From an uncultured Puniceicoccaceae bacterium (GTDB taxonomy: Bacteria > Verrucomicrobiota > Verrucomicrobiia > Opitutales > Coraliomargaritaceae): a stretch of DNA of 51,735 nt. The stretch lies in NCBI GenBank assembly GCA_905479975.1, contig CAJQOS010000017.1, positions 1-51,735 on the forward strand, in the 5' to 3' direction. The position numbers and the translations under genes are program-made. Below are positions 43,432 to 51,735 of the stretch, piece after piece. The notes beneath the pieces are model-generated. The model made no database searches, had not been told where the DNA came from, and saw only the letters and a list, made by a program, of their open reading frames with translations. Every line of letters starts with the position of its first letter. Within the stretch, counting starts at the first letter, position 1.

Positions 43432-45576
43432 TTATTGTCCGGCTTGTGCGCGTTGCATTGCGCGGGCAGCGTCTTCAGGGCGGTTGAGTTTCCCGTAGGC
43501 GAGGGAGAGGTTATACCAGGCGCGACTGAAGCGCGGCTCTATGGCGACGGTCTCTTCGAGGAAGCCGACGGCGCTTTCGAGATCCTGCTGCTCGGCAGCG
43601 ATTAGGCCGAGCGAGTAGGGGAAGCTTGGGTTCTTCGGTGCCAAGTCCCAGCCCTTATAGAGTGCGCTTTTTGCTTCGTCGTTTAGGCCTGCGCTACTGA
43701 GCAGGATCGCGGCCTGATGATACATCTCAGGGTTGAGCTGATCCAGTTTGATGGCGCGCTCGACATATTTCGAGGTGTCGGCTCGGTGCCCTGCCTTGCT
43801 CGCTTTGTTGGCCAACATGAGCAGGCTCTGCGGGCGGTCGATGTTGAATTCCAGGTAGTCATCCCACTCTTTGCTCGCGATCGGATCAGGGATGGGCTCA
43901 TTGATTGACGCTAGGCTGCGGGAGGCTGCGATACGCACGCTACCTGCAAGGTCACTGAGTTTTTCGATGATTTTGTTGTTGGGATCAGTTGCATCGAGCG
44001 AGCCGAGTGAACCTACCGCGCGGGCACGAACCATCGGGCTCTCGTCTTCGAGTAATGGGCGGAGTGCGGCGATCACGTCTTCGTTGGGCAGGTAGTTGGC
44101 GAGTAGGCCAGCGTAGGTGGCGCGCCAGCCTGGGATGTCTTCGTCTTTTAATAGTTTTAGAAGTTCCGTCAGGCCTACGGGCTCGTAGTTGTGAGCTGCA
44201 GCAATGGCACGGGCGCGGATGCGCTGGCGGTGTGTGCTCATCTTTTCGCCATACCATGCTTCTGCGTGCTCAACCGCCCAGTCGACACTTTCGTCTGTGT
44301 GGCATTTGTTACAGGCATTTGGAATGCCGAGTTCTTTGGTGAGTAGTGGATCGGGTGATAGGAATGCGTGGTCGGCACGTGGATCGACCTGCATATAAGT
44401 GGTCTTCGACATGTGGCAGTTGACACATTGGTTGCCCGTGCTGCCTTCTGTGTGAAAGCTGTGTGCGAGTGGTTCGATCACAGGTGCCTTTTCAACTCCG
44501 CCAGAGTGGCAACGCATGCAAAGCAGGTTGTTCTCTATGGGGAGGATTGTTTTAAGCGTGTGTGGGTTGTGGCAATCCTTGCAACTTACGTTGGAGTGAG
44601 CCATGCGGCTCATTTGGAATGAGCCATAGACGAAGTCTTCGTCGAGGATTTGTCCATCGTGGTGGTAGAGATTGGGCTGATCGGGGAAGGAGAGGGAGAA
44701 GTGATCGTGATAATTGTCTCCAGGCAGAAAGGCATCGCTCGTGAGTTGATCGCGACGAGAGTGGCAGGTTGCACAGTTGTGCTCGGTTTGAATGGTGGTG
44801 AGCGTGCTTAGGCCTGTGGTGTTGTCGCCTTCCTTCGCCGCGGCGACGTGCTCCTCCAGTCCAGTGTGGCACTCTGCGCAGGCGAGACCTTGTTGGGTCC
44901 AGCTGGAGTGATAGCTATCAGATTCGAAATCGAAGCTCTTCTTATATTCGGTGGTGTGGCAGTAGGCGCAGTTGGCGTTCCAGTTCATGCCTTGGCCGAT
45001 CCAGTGTCCCCATTCGCCGGGAAGGCGGTCTTCGCCTGCGTAAACATCGACCCAGCGATCTTCGAGCACGTCGTAAGTGGCGCTGATGGTTTGGAATTTA
45101 TTGCCAGGTAGGAGTGCCAGATACTGGCGCAGGGGAGTGTAGCCGATCACGCCGACCAGGGCGTAGGTGTCGATCTTGCCGTCGTCGTGAAGGACGCGCA
45201 GCTCAAACTTTCCATCGGTCTCGGCCATTTCGTAGGTCACACCGGATTCCTGAATGCGGCGGGCGGGGGTAAAGGCCGGGCGATCGATTTCGACAGAGAC
45301 CGGGCGGTTGGCCTTTGCGTGGTGGCTGGTTTTCCAATCGGCGACGGCGTCTGCATGGCATTCGACGCAGGCCTCCGGGCCGATCTTTGCTTGGCGCTCT
45401 GGATTGTGGGAAATCGCAAAGGTGCCCGGGGCGTAGCTAGTGGCCTCTGCTGTTGCGGCCTTCTCGGTTGCGGGGTAGCTGGCGTCTTCCTTTTTATCGC
45501 AGGCGCAAAATGAAAAGAGAGAGAGGCCAAGTAAAATGTGGATTGGCCGGACGGCCTTAATAAAAACAGGAAACAT
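43432..45576 (-). CDS. Secreted octahaem cytochrome c with HEAT and TPR repeats
   Basis: A 714-residue exported protein; start 45576 (MFPVFIKAVRPIHILLG) gives a good signal peptide, and a Cys-Ala-Cys at its end suggests a lipoprotein. Eight CxxCH haem sites are visible: CVECH, CAYCH, CAECH, CATCH, CKDCH, CMRCH, CVNCH and CNKCH, all in the first ~420 residues. Extra His residues could be distal ligands. HEAT-like repeats follow (~455-560), then TPR-like helices to the C-terminus (AIEPRFSRAWYNLSLAYGKL). It is probably a periplasmic or surface electron-transfer protein. Similar cytochrome-TPR proteins are common in Verrucomicrobiota and Planctomycetes, with no single known substrate. Confidence 0.9.
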   Translation of the reverse strand: MFPVFIKAVRPIHILLGLSLFSFCACDKKEDASYPATEKAATAEATSYAPGTFAISHNPERQAKIGPEACVECHADAVADWKTSHHAKANRPVSVEIDRPAFTPARRIQESGVTYEMAETDGKFELRVLHDDGKIDTYALVGVIGYTPLRQYLALLPGNKFQTISATYDVLEDRWVDVYAGEDRLPGEWGHWIGQGMNWNANCAYCHTTEYKKSFDFESDSYHSSWTQQGLACAECHTGLEEHVAAAKEGDNTTGLSTLTTIQTEHNCATCHSRRDQLTSDAFLPGDNYHDHFSLSFPDQPNLYHHDGQILDEDFVYGSFQMSRMAHSNVSCKDCHNPHTLKTILPIENNLLCMRCHSGGVEKAPVIEPLAHSFHTEGSTGNQCVNCHMSKTTYMQVDPRADHAFLSPDPLLTKELGIPNACNKCHTDESVDWAVEHAEAWYGEKMSTHRQRIRARAIAAAHNYEPVGLTELLKLLKDEDIPGWRATYAGLLANYLPNEDVIAALRPLLEDESPMVRARAVGSLGSLDATDPNNKIIEKLSDLAGSVRIAASRSLASINEPIPDPIASKEWDDYLEFNIDRPQSLLMLANKASKAGHRADTSKYVERAIKLDQLNPEMYHQAAILLSSAGLNDEAKSALYKGWDLAPKNPSFPYSLGLIAAEQQDLESAVGFLEETVAIEPRFSRAWYNLSLAYGKLNRPEDAARAMQRAQAGQ

Positions 45577-45635
45577 GGGGGCGAATCGTCTCAAATGCCC
45601 GCGACAGGTCAAGGCTGATAGGCTCTGATTTGTAT

Positions 45636-46523
45636 CTAGTCGCGCTGTTCCTTCAGCCATTGCTGTGGCGAGCATCCGAATTGTTTTTTGAAGGCGCGGG
45701 AAAAGTAATACATCGACGAATATCCTAGTGCGCCCGCAGTTTCGGTGACGCTCTTTTGCTCGCGTAGCAGCAGGTCGCGGGAGCGGTTGAGCTTGATGAT
45801 GTTCTCGAATTCGCGGGGCGAGTAGCCGGTTTGCTCTTTAAAGGTGAGGCGGAAGCGCGTGTAACTGATTCCGAGCTCTTTCGCCAGGAGCTCTAGATCG
45901 GTATGCTCGGACAGGTTCGCGAGCATCGTGGTCTTCGCTTCAAGCACGAATTCGCTGCCTTTACTTTGTGAACTGTTTTCAGTCCTAGCGCCTGATTTTA
46001 GAAATGCGAGGATGAGGGGCACGTGACTCGCTAGAACCTGTTCTTTGGCGGCGATGGCTTGCTGTAGCCAGTGTAGGATCTGGTCGAAGTGATGGATCAA
46101 TGCATCGCCTTGACCGACTTTACAGATAGGTTCTTTGGGGGAGAAAAAAGATGCCATGATGCGACTCGCCTCGCGTCCATGGAAGCCAGTCCAGCACTCC
46201 GACCAACCGGTTTCCGGATCAGGGCCGTAACGATGCCATTCGTCAGGAAAGAGCAGTATGGCATCACCAGCATTGACCGTTGTCTTCGACTGTGAACGTG
46301 ATTCGAAGGTGCCGGAGCCTTTCGTGATGTAGACGACTTGGAATTCGTCTAAGGTGCGTCGCCCATCGGTGTCAAAAAGGTAACTTAATGGGTGTTCGGT
46401 GTTGGGGTATTGAGAGTGGGGAGGCACGCTTTGACGCCCAGCGTGCACAAGTCGCCAGCCCCACTCTTTTGCCTGTTGATCGGTGGGTAGGTAGCGGCTG
46501 AAATTCTGTGGACGATGGGGCAT
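45636..46523 (-). CDS. AraC-family regulator divergent from rhaA
   Basis: A 295-residue regulator with an N-terminal cupin sensor (YITKGSGTFESRS, AILLFPDEWHRYGPD). The C-terminal AraC helix-turn-helix pair is LELLAKELGISYTRFRLTF and SVTETAGALGYSSMYYFSRAF, followed by CSPQQWL. It faces rhaA across a 112-base gap, so control of L-rhamnose catabolism, like RhaS/RhaR, is a reasonable inference. The sensor domain does not by itself reveal the ligand. It begins 60 bases before the cytochrome gene on the same strand. Confidence 0.88.
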   Translation of the reverse strand: MPHRPQNFSRYLPTDQQAKEWGWRLVHAGRQSVPPHSQYPNTEHPLSYLFDTDGRRTLDEFQVVYITKGSGTFESRSQSKTTVNAGDAILLFPDEWHRYGPDPETGWSECWTGFHGREASRIMASFFSPKEPICKVGQGDALIHHFDQILHWLQQAIAAKEQVLASHVPLILAFLKSGARTENSSQSKGSEFVLEAKTTMLANLSEHTDLELLAKELGISYTRFRLTFKEQTGYSPREFENIIKLNRSRDLLLREQKSVTETAGALGYSSMYYFSRAFKKQFGCSPQQWLKEQRD

Positions 46524-46553
46524 CGATCCAGTCAGTGCTGGTTTGTCAAAAAA

Positions 46554-46592
46554 TGCAAATTTAATGTCAGTAGGTGCATTTTAATTTATGCA
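46554..46592. promoter_or_regulatory. Candidate operator in the divergent AraC/rhaA gap
   Basis: TGCAAATTTAAT (46554-46565) and TGCATTTTAAT (46575-46585) start 21 bases apart, two helical turns, as AraC-type half-sites often are. The second also forms an inverted repeat, TGCAT-N8-ATGCA (46575-46592). The match between the two is imperfect and the region is AT-rich, so chance is possible. Confidence 0.4.
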
Positions 46593-46635
46593 GCATTGAG
46601 GTATTATGATTGTTTTTAATCAATCCCGTAGAATT

Positions 46636-47877
46636 ATGTTTACTCAAGTTAAAGAATTGTATGCGTCGCTAGGCGTTGATGTTGAACTGGCCCTCGCCGC
46701 GATGGCGAAGACGCCGATTTCGTTGCACTGCTGGCAAGGCGATGACGTGGTTGGTTTTGAAACGGGCGCAGGTGCGCTTGGTAGCGGACTGGCCGTAACT
46801 GGCAACTATCCTGGTAAGGCGCGTAGTATTGATGAGCTGCGTCAGGATTTGGAGCAAGTGCTCTCGTTGCTTCCTGGCGCGCACCGCCTGAACCTTCACG
46901 CTATTTATGGTGATTTTGGAGGCGAAGCGGTCGATCGTGACGCCATTGAACTGAAGCATTTTCAGGGGTGGATTGACTGGGCCAAGCAACAGGGGATCGG
47001 CATGGATTTCAATCCGTCCAACTTTTCACATCCTTTAGCCGACGACGGGTTGACGCTGAGTAGCCCGGATGAAGGCAAACGTGACTTCTGGATCGAGCAT
47101 TGTAAGCGCAGTCGTAAGATTGCTGCAGCGATGGGCGAACAACTCGGCAGCGCGGCTGTCACCAATGTTTGGATTCCGGACGGCATGAAGGATATGCCTG
47201 CGGACCGTCAGAGTTACCGTCAACGTCTCTCCGATAGTCTTGATGAGGTGTTTTCTGAGAAGCTCGATACTGCGCACAATATCGATGCAGTGGAATGTAA
47301 GCTATTCGGTATCGGTTCCGAAAGCATGGTGGTCGGTTCGCACGAGTTCTACATGGGCTATGCGATGAAGAACCAGACTGCACTTTGCTTGGACGCCGGT
47401 CACTTCCATCCGACCGAAGGTATTGCCGATAAAATCTCCTCCGTGCTCATGTATGTGCCGGAACTGCTGCTCCATGTTTCCCGTGGGGTGCGTTGGGATA
47501 GTGATCACGTTGTGCTGTTCGACGACCAGACGCAGCAGATCATGCAAGAACTCGTCCGTTGTGATGCGTTACCTCGCACCCATATCGGCCTTGATTTCTT
47601 TGACGCCTCCATCAACCGCATCGCGGCATGGGCCATCGGCACACGTGCCGCGCAGAAGAGCCTGCTCCTTGCGCTGCTTGAGCCACGCGAAAAGCTCCGC
47701 GCTGCTGAACTATCCGGCGACTACACCACACGTCTCGCTTTGTTAGAGCAGGCAAAGTCGCTGCCATGGTCGGTCGTTTGGGAAGAGTTCTGTAAGCGTA
47801 ATAATGTGCCGGGTGAAATGGCACTGCTTGATTCAGTGAAGAGCTACGAAGCTTCCGTGCTTTCCGGTCGCCACTAA
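46636..47877 (+). CDS. rhaA: L-rhamnose isomerase
   Basis: A 413-residue TIM-barrel isomerase if started at ATG 46636 ([15 protein letters not shown]), which aligns with E. coli RhaA; an ATG ten codons upstream also exists. Characteristic segments are [16 protein letters not shown] near the N-terminus, [17 protein letters not shown], the metal-binding [11 protein letters not shown], and RWDSDHVV. It converts L-rhamnose to L-rhamnulose using Mn2+ or similar metals. Rhamnulose kinase and aldolase are not adjacent. Rhamnose is abundant in ulvan and related algal polysaccharides, fitting the KDG and sulfatase-maturase genes in this window. Confidence 0.96.
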   Translation: MFTQVKELYASLGVDVELALAAMAKTPISLHCWQGDDVVGFETGAGALGSGLAVTGNYPGKARSIDELRQDLEQVLSLLPGAHRLNLHAIYGDFGGEAVDRDAIELKHFQGWIDWAKQQGIGMDFNPSNFSHPLADDGLTLSSPDEGKRDFWIEHCKRSRKIAAAMGEQLGSAAVTNVWIPDGMKDMPADRQSYRQRLSDSLDEVFSEKLDTAHNIDAVECKLFGIGSESMVVGSHEFYMGYAMKNQTALCLDAGHFHPTEGIADKISSVLMYVPELLLHVSRGVRWDSDHVVLFDDQTQQIMQELVRCDALPRTHIGLDFFDASINRIAAWAIGTRAAQKSLLLALLEPREKLRAAELSGDYTTRLALLEQAKSLPWSVVWEEFCKRNNVPGEMALLDSVKSYEASVLSGRH

Positions 47878-48077
47878 GGCCAATCAGTTTGCTCCACTAG
47901 CGAGACATCATGCCGGCTTCATTTCGTTCTATAGGGGGACGGCGTGAAGTGCATCTCCAGTTTATATATTAGGTATATTAGGGGGCTGGAAGTGTTGGGG
48001 GTGTCTTGCGAGTGGAGCATCATGGTCGAGGGATGTCAGGCTTTTTTAAAGTGATATCCCCTTTTGTTGTGGTTCGA

Positions 48078-49862
48078 CTATTCTTTTTTCTTCTCGCTGG
48101 CGTAGATCGTGATGTTGGCGCTTTCTTGGCCGAGGATTTCTTGGGCGCGCTTGAGGGCGTGGCGGGTCGATAGATTGGGTTGGTTCGGGTGCCAGCGGTG
48201 GAAGTTTTCCTCGCCGAGTTCGTTGATCAAGCCTGAGTTGTAGAAGACACGTTCGACTTCTTCGTGTGCGCCGCTGACGATGACGTCGCGCCCCCTGGAG
48301 CGTGCGAAGCGTATGAGGTCACGGATGGCCATGGCTGCGGTGCCGTCGAGCGCATGGGCATTGCGGGTGCGTAGAATGATGATGCGCATCTCGGGGTGTT
48401 CGACGAGGTTGCGCATTTGTTCGAGTAGCATGTCGCAGGAGGCGAAGAACATGTCGCCGTCGATGTGAACGATCGCAATACTGGGGCGGCGTTGCTCGGG
48501 GGGAGTGAGTTGCTTTTCGACCAAGGCGCCTTTTTCATCGAAGGCGATTTCTTTGAGTTGTGGGCGTGCGGCTTTACGGATGAATAGCACGATGGATGCG
48601 GCTGTGCCGATGTAGATCGCGGTATCGAGTGACAAGATGAGGCCGCTGCCGAATGTGATAAAGAAGACGCTGGCGTCGCTCTTGGTGGTTTTGACAAAAA
48701 GTCGGATGTGTTCCTTGTTGATGAGGGAGACGCCGACGGTTATGACGAGTGCGGCCAGTGCTGGCTTGGGGATGTAGGCGATCATGGGCCCGAGTAGGAT
48801 GAGGCCGGTGACCATTATCAGTCCGCTGAAGATGCTGGACATGGCGGTTTTCGCGCCGCTGTTGAAGTTGAGCACGGATCGGGTGAGTGAGCCGGAGACT
48901 GACATGCCGGAACCAAAGGCGCCGACCGCATTGGCGACGCCCATACTGAGCATCTGTTGGTTAAGATCGATTCGGTCGCCTGCCTGTGCGGCCAGGGTTT
49001 TGGCGATGGACGCGCTTTCCAGCAGCGAGAGGAAGGCGATGGCCATGGCGGTATTCGCTAGTAGTGGCACGTCGGAGAGTGTGACTGAGGGGAGGGTGAG
49101 TGGCCATGAGCTAAAAGAGACGCCGCCGAGCATCGGCACGGCAATGCTGGAGGGTTTGAGTAGGAACTCAGTGATCACGCCAATCAGTGCGAGTGTCAGT
49201 GCGACAGTGGGCAATGCTTTGCCAAAGCGCTTGAGGGGCAAATAAATCGCCAGTGTAATCCCGGCGACTAACAGTGAGCTCCACTCGCTGAGATGGATCG
49301 ACTTGATGATGATGACCAGTGATTCGAGGAACGTGCCTGCGCGAGCCACCTCGAGTCCGCAAACGGTTTTTAGCTGATTGACTATGATCAAGCAGGCTGC
49401 CGCTGTAATGTAGCCGGTGACGACCGAGCGTGACACGTATTGCACGATGCTGGCGACTTTACAGAACGCACCGAGAATCATAAAGCCGGCGACCATGAGT
49501 AGCAAGACGGGCAGAGCCGCCATTGCTTGTGTCTGATCGTAGCCGAGCGTCAGAAAGGCACTCAGCAGCATGACCGCAGTGGCATTCGTCGGGCCGAGCA
49601 TGACGAAGCGCGAACTAGCGAGCATCGGGCCGGTGATGGAGGATAAGGCGGAGCAGTAGATGCCGAGTTGCACGGGTAGGCCGGCTATCAGTGCGTAGGC
49701 CATCGCTTGCGGAAAGTCCAGCAGGGCGACGTTCACGGCGGCGCGTGAATCCGCCTTCGCTTTCGCAACGCTGTAGTCCTTTAGGACGTCCTTGAGTGGA
49801 AAAATGCGTAGTCCGCTGCCACGCAGAATCTGCGTGATTCTTGAAAATATTTTTAACCCCAT
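48078..49862 (-). CDS. SulP-family anion (sulfate) transporter with STAS domain
   Basis: A 594-residue inner-membrane protein. About 11-14 hydrophobic helices carry SulP signatures (QAMAYALIAGLPVQLGIYCS, ASSRFVMLGPTNATAVML). A cytosolic C-terminal STAS domain lies at ~450-560 (IAIVHIDGDMFFASCD, MRIIILRTRNAHALDGTAA). SulP proteins carry sulfate, bicarbonate or other anions. The gene starts 17 bases after the sulfatase-maturating enzyme stop on the same strand, which favours sulfate as substrate: moving sulfate released from sulfated sugars. Direction of transport is not known. Confidence 0.9.
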   Translation of the reverse strand: MGLKIFSRITQILRGSGLRIFPLKDVLKDYSVAKAKADSRAAVNVALLDFPQAMAYALIAGLPVQLGIYCSALSSITGPMLASSRFVMLGPTNATAVMLLSAFLTLGYDQTQAMAALPVLLLMVAGFMILGAFCKVASIVQYVSRSVVTGYITAAACLIIVNQLKTVCGLEVARAGTFLESLVIIIKSIHLSEWSSLLVAGITLAIYLPLKRFGKALPTVALTLALIGVITEFLLKPSSIAVPMLGGVSFSSWPLTLPSVTLSDVPLLANTAMAIAFLSLLESASIAKTLAAQAGDRIDLNQQMLSMGVANAVGAFGSGMSVSGSLTRSVLNFNSGAKTAMSSIFSGLIMVTGLILLGPMIAYIPKPALAALVITVGVSLINKEHIRLFVKTTKSDASVFFITFGSGLILSLDTAIYIGTAASIVLFIRKAARPQLKEIAFDEKGALVEKQLTPPEQRRPSIAIVHIDGDMFFASCDMLLEQMRNLVEHPEMRIIILRTRNAHALDGTAAMAIRDLIRFARSRGRDVIVSGAHEEVERVFYNSGLINELGEENFHRWHPNQPNLSTRHALKRAQEILGQESANITIYASEKKKE

Positions 49863-49879
49863 TCGGTTTTCTGAGTGGT

Positions 49880-51163
49880 CTAGCTTTTCTTACTCTTTCG
49901 TTGGTTTGCTAGGATTTGCATGACATCCGCAGGTGGGCGCTTGGAGTGATACAGATCGGTCATGATTTTCATGGCGGGGTCGATATGCTTGAAAAATTTC
50001 TTGTAGGCTGGGCAAAGGTAGTTGAGCCCCCATTCGCCATCGGGCGTCCAAGTGAAGCGATGCTTCGGACACTCGCCGTTACAGGCGAAGCGCACACTGC
50101 AGTCGCGGCAATATTTGGGCAGTGTGTCTCGCTTGGCGTTGCCAAAGTCGACGGCCATCTGGCTGTCCGCTAAATGGGCCAGCGAGGTGTTCATCAGGTT
50201 GCCTAGCTTGTATTTGGGATACACGTAGTGGTCGCAGGTATAGACGTCGCCGTCGTGCTCCATGGCCAGCGCGCGTCCGCAGGTCTCCGCGAAATAGCAT
50301 AGACCGCCGGGGGCGCCTAGCCATTTGCCGAGTGCGACATCGAACAGCTGCACGTAGGTCTTGCCGACGTCGCGCTTGATCCATTCGTTGAAAATCTTGA
50401 CCAAAAAATCGCCATAGGCTTCGGCTGGCACCGCAAACTCCGACATGCGCGGGTTTTCTTTGGATGCAGGGGCTTCGGCGAGATTGGGTGGTGCGGCAAA
50501 GTCTAGCCCTAGTTTGGCTGCTGCGGTGTCCACTTCGCGTTCAACGATTGGGATAAATTGTAGATATTTGGATCCGATGCTTTTGAGGAATTTATAGATG
50601 CGCACCGGGTGCTGCACTGTCACTGAATTGACGCAGGTGAGCGTGTTAAATTCGACTTTGTATTTACGTAAAATGTTGAGTCCGCGGATGACCTCTTTGT
50701 AGGAGTCGCGGCCTTTTTTATCAACGCGATTGGCATTGTGCACGTCTTCGGGGCCATCAATGGAAAGGCCGACGAGGAACTTGTTTTCGAAAAGGAACTC
50801 CCCCCATTCGTCATCGAGTAGGGTGCCGTTTGTCTGGAACGCGGTGCTGATTTGCTTGCCGTTGGCGTGCTTCTTTTGGAATTCGACGACCTTGCGGAAG
50901 TAGTTCACGCCGAGCAGAGTCGGCTCGCCGCCCTGGAAGGCGAAGTTCACTTCTTGCCCCGGCTGTGCTGCGATGTAGTCGCGCACGAAGGCCTCCAGCT
51001 TTTCGTCAGACATCTTCCACTTCTCGTTATCGGGGTAGAGCTGTTCCTTCTCTAGATAGAAGCAATACTTGCAATCGAGGTTACAAATCGGCCCGATCGC
51101 CTTTGCCATGATATGAAATGGCTGTGCGGATGGGGCGGTTTGGGATGTTCGTGTCTGACTCAT
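49880..51163 (-). CDS. Anaerobic sulfatase-maturating enzyme (radical SAM/SPASM)
   Basis: A 427-residue radical SAM enzyme of the anSME family. The SAM cluster motif is C-x3-C-x2-C in CNLDCKYCFYLEKEQLYP (about residues 27-34). VNFAFQGGEPTLLG and FLVGLSIDGPEDVHN are typical. The C-terminal SPASM region holds many Cys (CYFAETCG, DVYTCDHYV, YCRDCSVRFACNGECPKHRF) for two extra iron-sulfur clusters. It oxidises a Cys or Ser in sulfatases to formylglycine, making them active. Many marine Verrucomicrobiota encode dozens of sulfatases for fucoidan or ulvan, but none is in this window. It leads a two-gene operon with the SulP transporter. Confidence 0.94.
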   Translation of the reverse strand: MSQTRTSQTAPSAQPFHIMAKAIGPICNLDCKYCFYLEKEQLYPDNEKWKMSDEKLEAFVRDYIAAQPGQEVNFAFQGGEPTLLGVNYFRKVVEFQKKHANGKQISTAFQTNGTLLDDEWGEFLFENKFLVGLSIDGPEDVHNANRVDKKGRDSYKEVIRGLNILRKYKVEFNTLTCVNSVTVQHPVRIYKFLKSIGSKYLQFIPIVEREVDTAAAKLGLDFAAPPNLAEAPASKENPRMSEFAVPAEAYGDFLVKIFNEWIKRDVGKTYVQLFDVALGKWLGAPGGLCYFAETCGRALAMEHDGDVYTCDHYVYPKYKLGNLMNTSLAHLADSQMAVDFGNAKRDTLPKYCRDCSVRFACNGECPKHRFTWTPDGEWGLNYLCPAYKKFFKHIDPAMKIMTDLYHSKRPPADVMQILANQRKSKKS

Positions 51164-51550
51164 TTAAGTGGTAGGATCGTTTCTGTCTCTGTAGTCGATA
51201 CACGTGATCCTATGGCGTGGCTAGTCGTTTTATTCGTGGGATCCGCTACGCCGATTCGTTTATCGCGCAGCACACTGTTCTAATTGAGGGTTGTCGGCTT
51301 CGCCTCGGATTGTATTTCCATCCTCATCGCTAGCAGTGGAAACGCTTTCCCGTTTTAGAAAATTAGACGGAGCGTAGCGGAGAGGGACATCGCGCAGCCC
51401 TGAACGCAGTGAATCAATCGGTTCGTAATGCCTCCCTGTAGGCCGGCCACTTGTCTCAACATGCGAACGGTCGATGCCGCTTTCGGATTGGCCCTGTTAG
51501 TGGTTGACATCAGTTGGATGTCGTAAGCGGTTGTTTTTGAGGTATTAAAC
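51164..51550. other. 387-base intergenic region without a supported gene
   Basis: Between the sulfatase-maturase start and the tRNA-Asn terminator I see no convincing gene. A 65-codon minus-strand frame (51355-51552) lacks a Shine-Dalgarno, has no recognisable motif and runs into the tRNA terminator. The promoter of the maturase-SulP operon should be in the left part, but no clear site was identified. No tRNA-derived duplication or integrase remnant was seen. Confidence 0.5.
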
Positions 51551-51587
51551 AAAAAAACGTCAACTACTTTTCAGTTGGTTGACGTTT
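51551..51587 (-). terminator. Rho-independent terminator of tRNA-Asn
   Basis: On the minus strand, AAACGTCAAC (51587-51578) pairs perfectly with GTTGACGTTT (51564-51555) around a 13-base loop, and a run of T follows to 51551. It begins 10 bases past the encoded CCA of tRNA-Asn. Confidence 0.88.
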
Positions 51588-51596
51588 CATGTAAAA

Positions 51597-51671
<75 letters not shown>

Positions 51672-51735
51672 AAAAATCTCTTTAATTAACTGCCTGTTGG
51701 GCAGATCAATCAAATTGAAGACGGCATAAAGTTAT

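Noticed and set aside
51355-51552. 65-codon minus-strand frame near tRNA-Asn
   Set aside because: No ribosome site or motif, it overlaps the tRNA terminator, and codon use is not gene-like.

Overview
This window looks like chromosomal DNA of a marine Verrucomicrobiota bacterium, probably of the Opitutae type (Coraliomargarita/Lentimonas-like). That placement is inferred from gene content and protein style: a sulfatase-maturase/SulP pair, KDG metabolism, rhamnose isomerase, AraC regulators with LacI-like sensor domains, and a Lys-tailed HU. No rRNA or other decisive marker is present. No prophage, insertion sequence or CRISPR array was found.

Left block (1-17.7 kb). A minus-strand, tightly packed exopolysaccharide operon runs from 12277 to 179. 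Its order is a stand-alone receiver protein, an initiating sugar-phosphate transferase, a 975-residue protein that fuses three glycosyltransferases, a very long Wza-like export protein, a Wzz-like chain-length protein, a Wzy/ligase-like polymerase, a GT4 glycosyltransferase and a flippase. Divergent from it is a three-gene plus-strand operon: an H-NOX haem protein, a hybrid histidine kinase with PAS, HisKA, HATPase, receiver and HPt modules, and an NtrC-type sigma-54 activator with the GAFTGA loop. The ~190 bp between the operons holds a near-consensus -24/-12 (sigma-54) promoter facing the exopolysaccharide operon. At about 120 and 170 bp upstream of its predicted start lie two 15-bp CTGTA-N5-TACAG palindromes, placed like enhancer sites. 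The simplest reading is one regulatory system in which NO binds H-NOX, H-NOX modulates the kinase, phosphate passes by relay to the sigma-54 activator, and the activator controls exopolysaccharide synthesis. This is the most interesting part of the window.

Middle (17.8-31.9 kb). A PIN-PhoH ATPase, an HU-like protein with a strong terminator, an outer-membrane transporter gene broken by one in-frame stop codon, and an ABC-F ATPase. Next comes a sugar-acid block (XylR-like regulator, kdgK, eda, AraC regulator) for the last steps of uronate breakdown. A hipB-hipA toxin-antitoxin pair follows, with four spaced operator-like palindromes and a large EF-hand/membrane protein of unknown role in apparent transcriptional continuity. 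An ArsR-methyltransferase regulator is divergent from hipB.

Right half (31.9-51.7 kb). A pair of membrane proteins with weak resemblance to MotA/TolQ- and MotB/ExbD-type stators, a methyltransferase, radC, rlmN, a YbgC-type thioesterase, and a membrane-anchored protein resembling a subtilase prodomain. Then come the tig-clpP-clpX proteostasis cluster, an eight-haem cytochrome c with HEAT/TPR tail, an AraC regulator divergent from rhaA, a SulP transporter downstream of an anaerobic sulfatase-maturating radical SAM enzyme, and tRNA-Asn. kdgK/eda, rhaA and the sulfatase maturase fit a lifestyle of degrading sulfated, rhamnose- and uronate-rich algal polysaccharides. The sulfatases and lyases themselves are not in the window.
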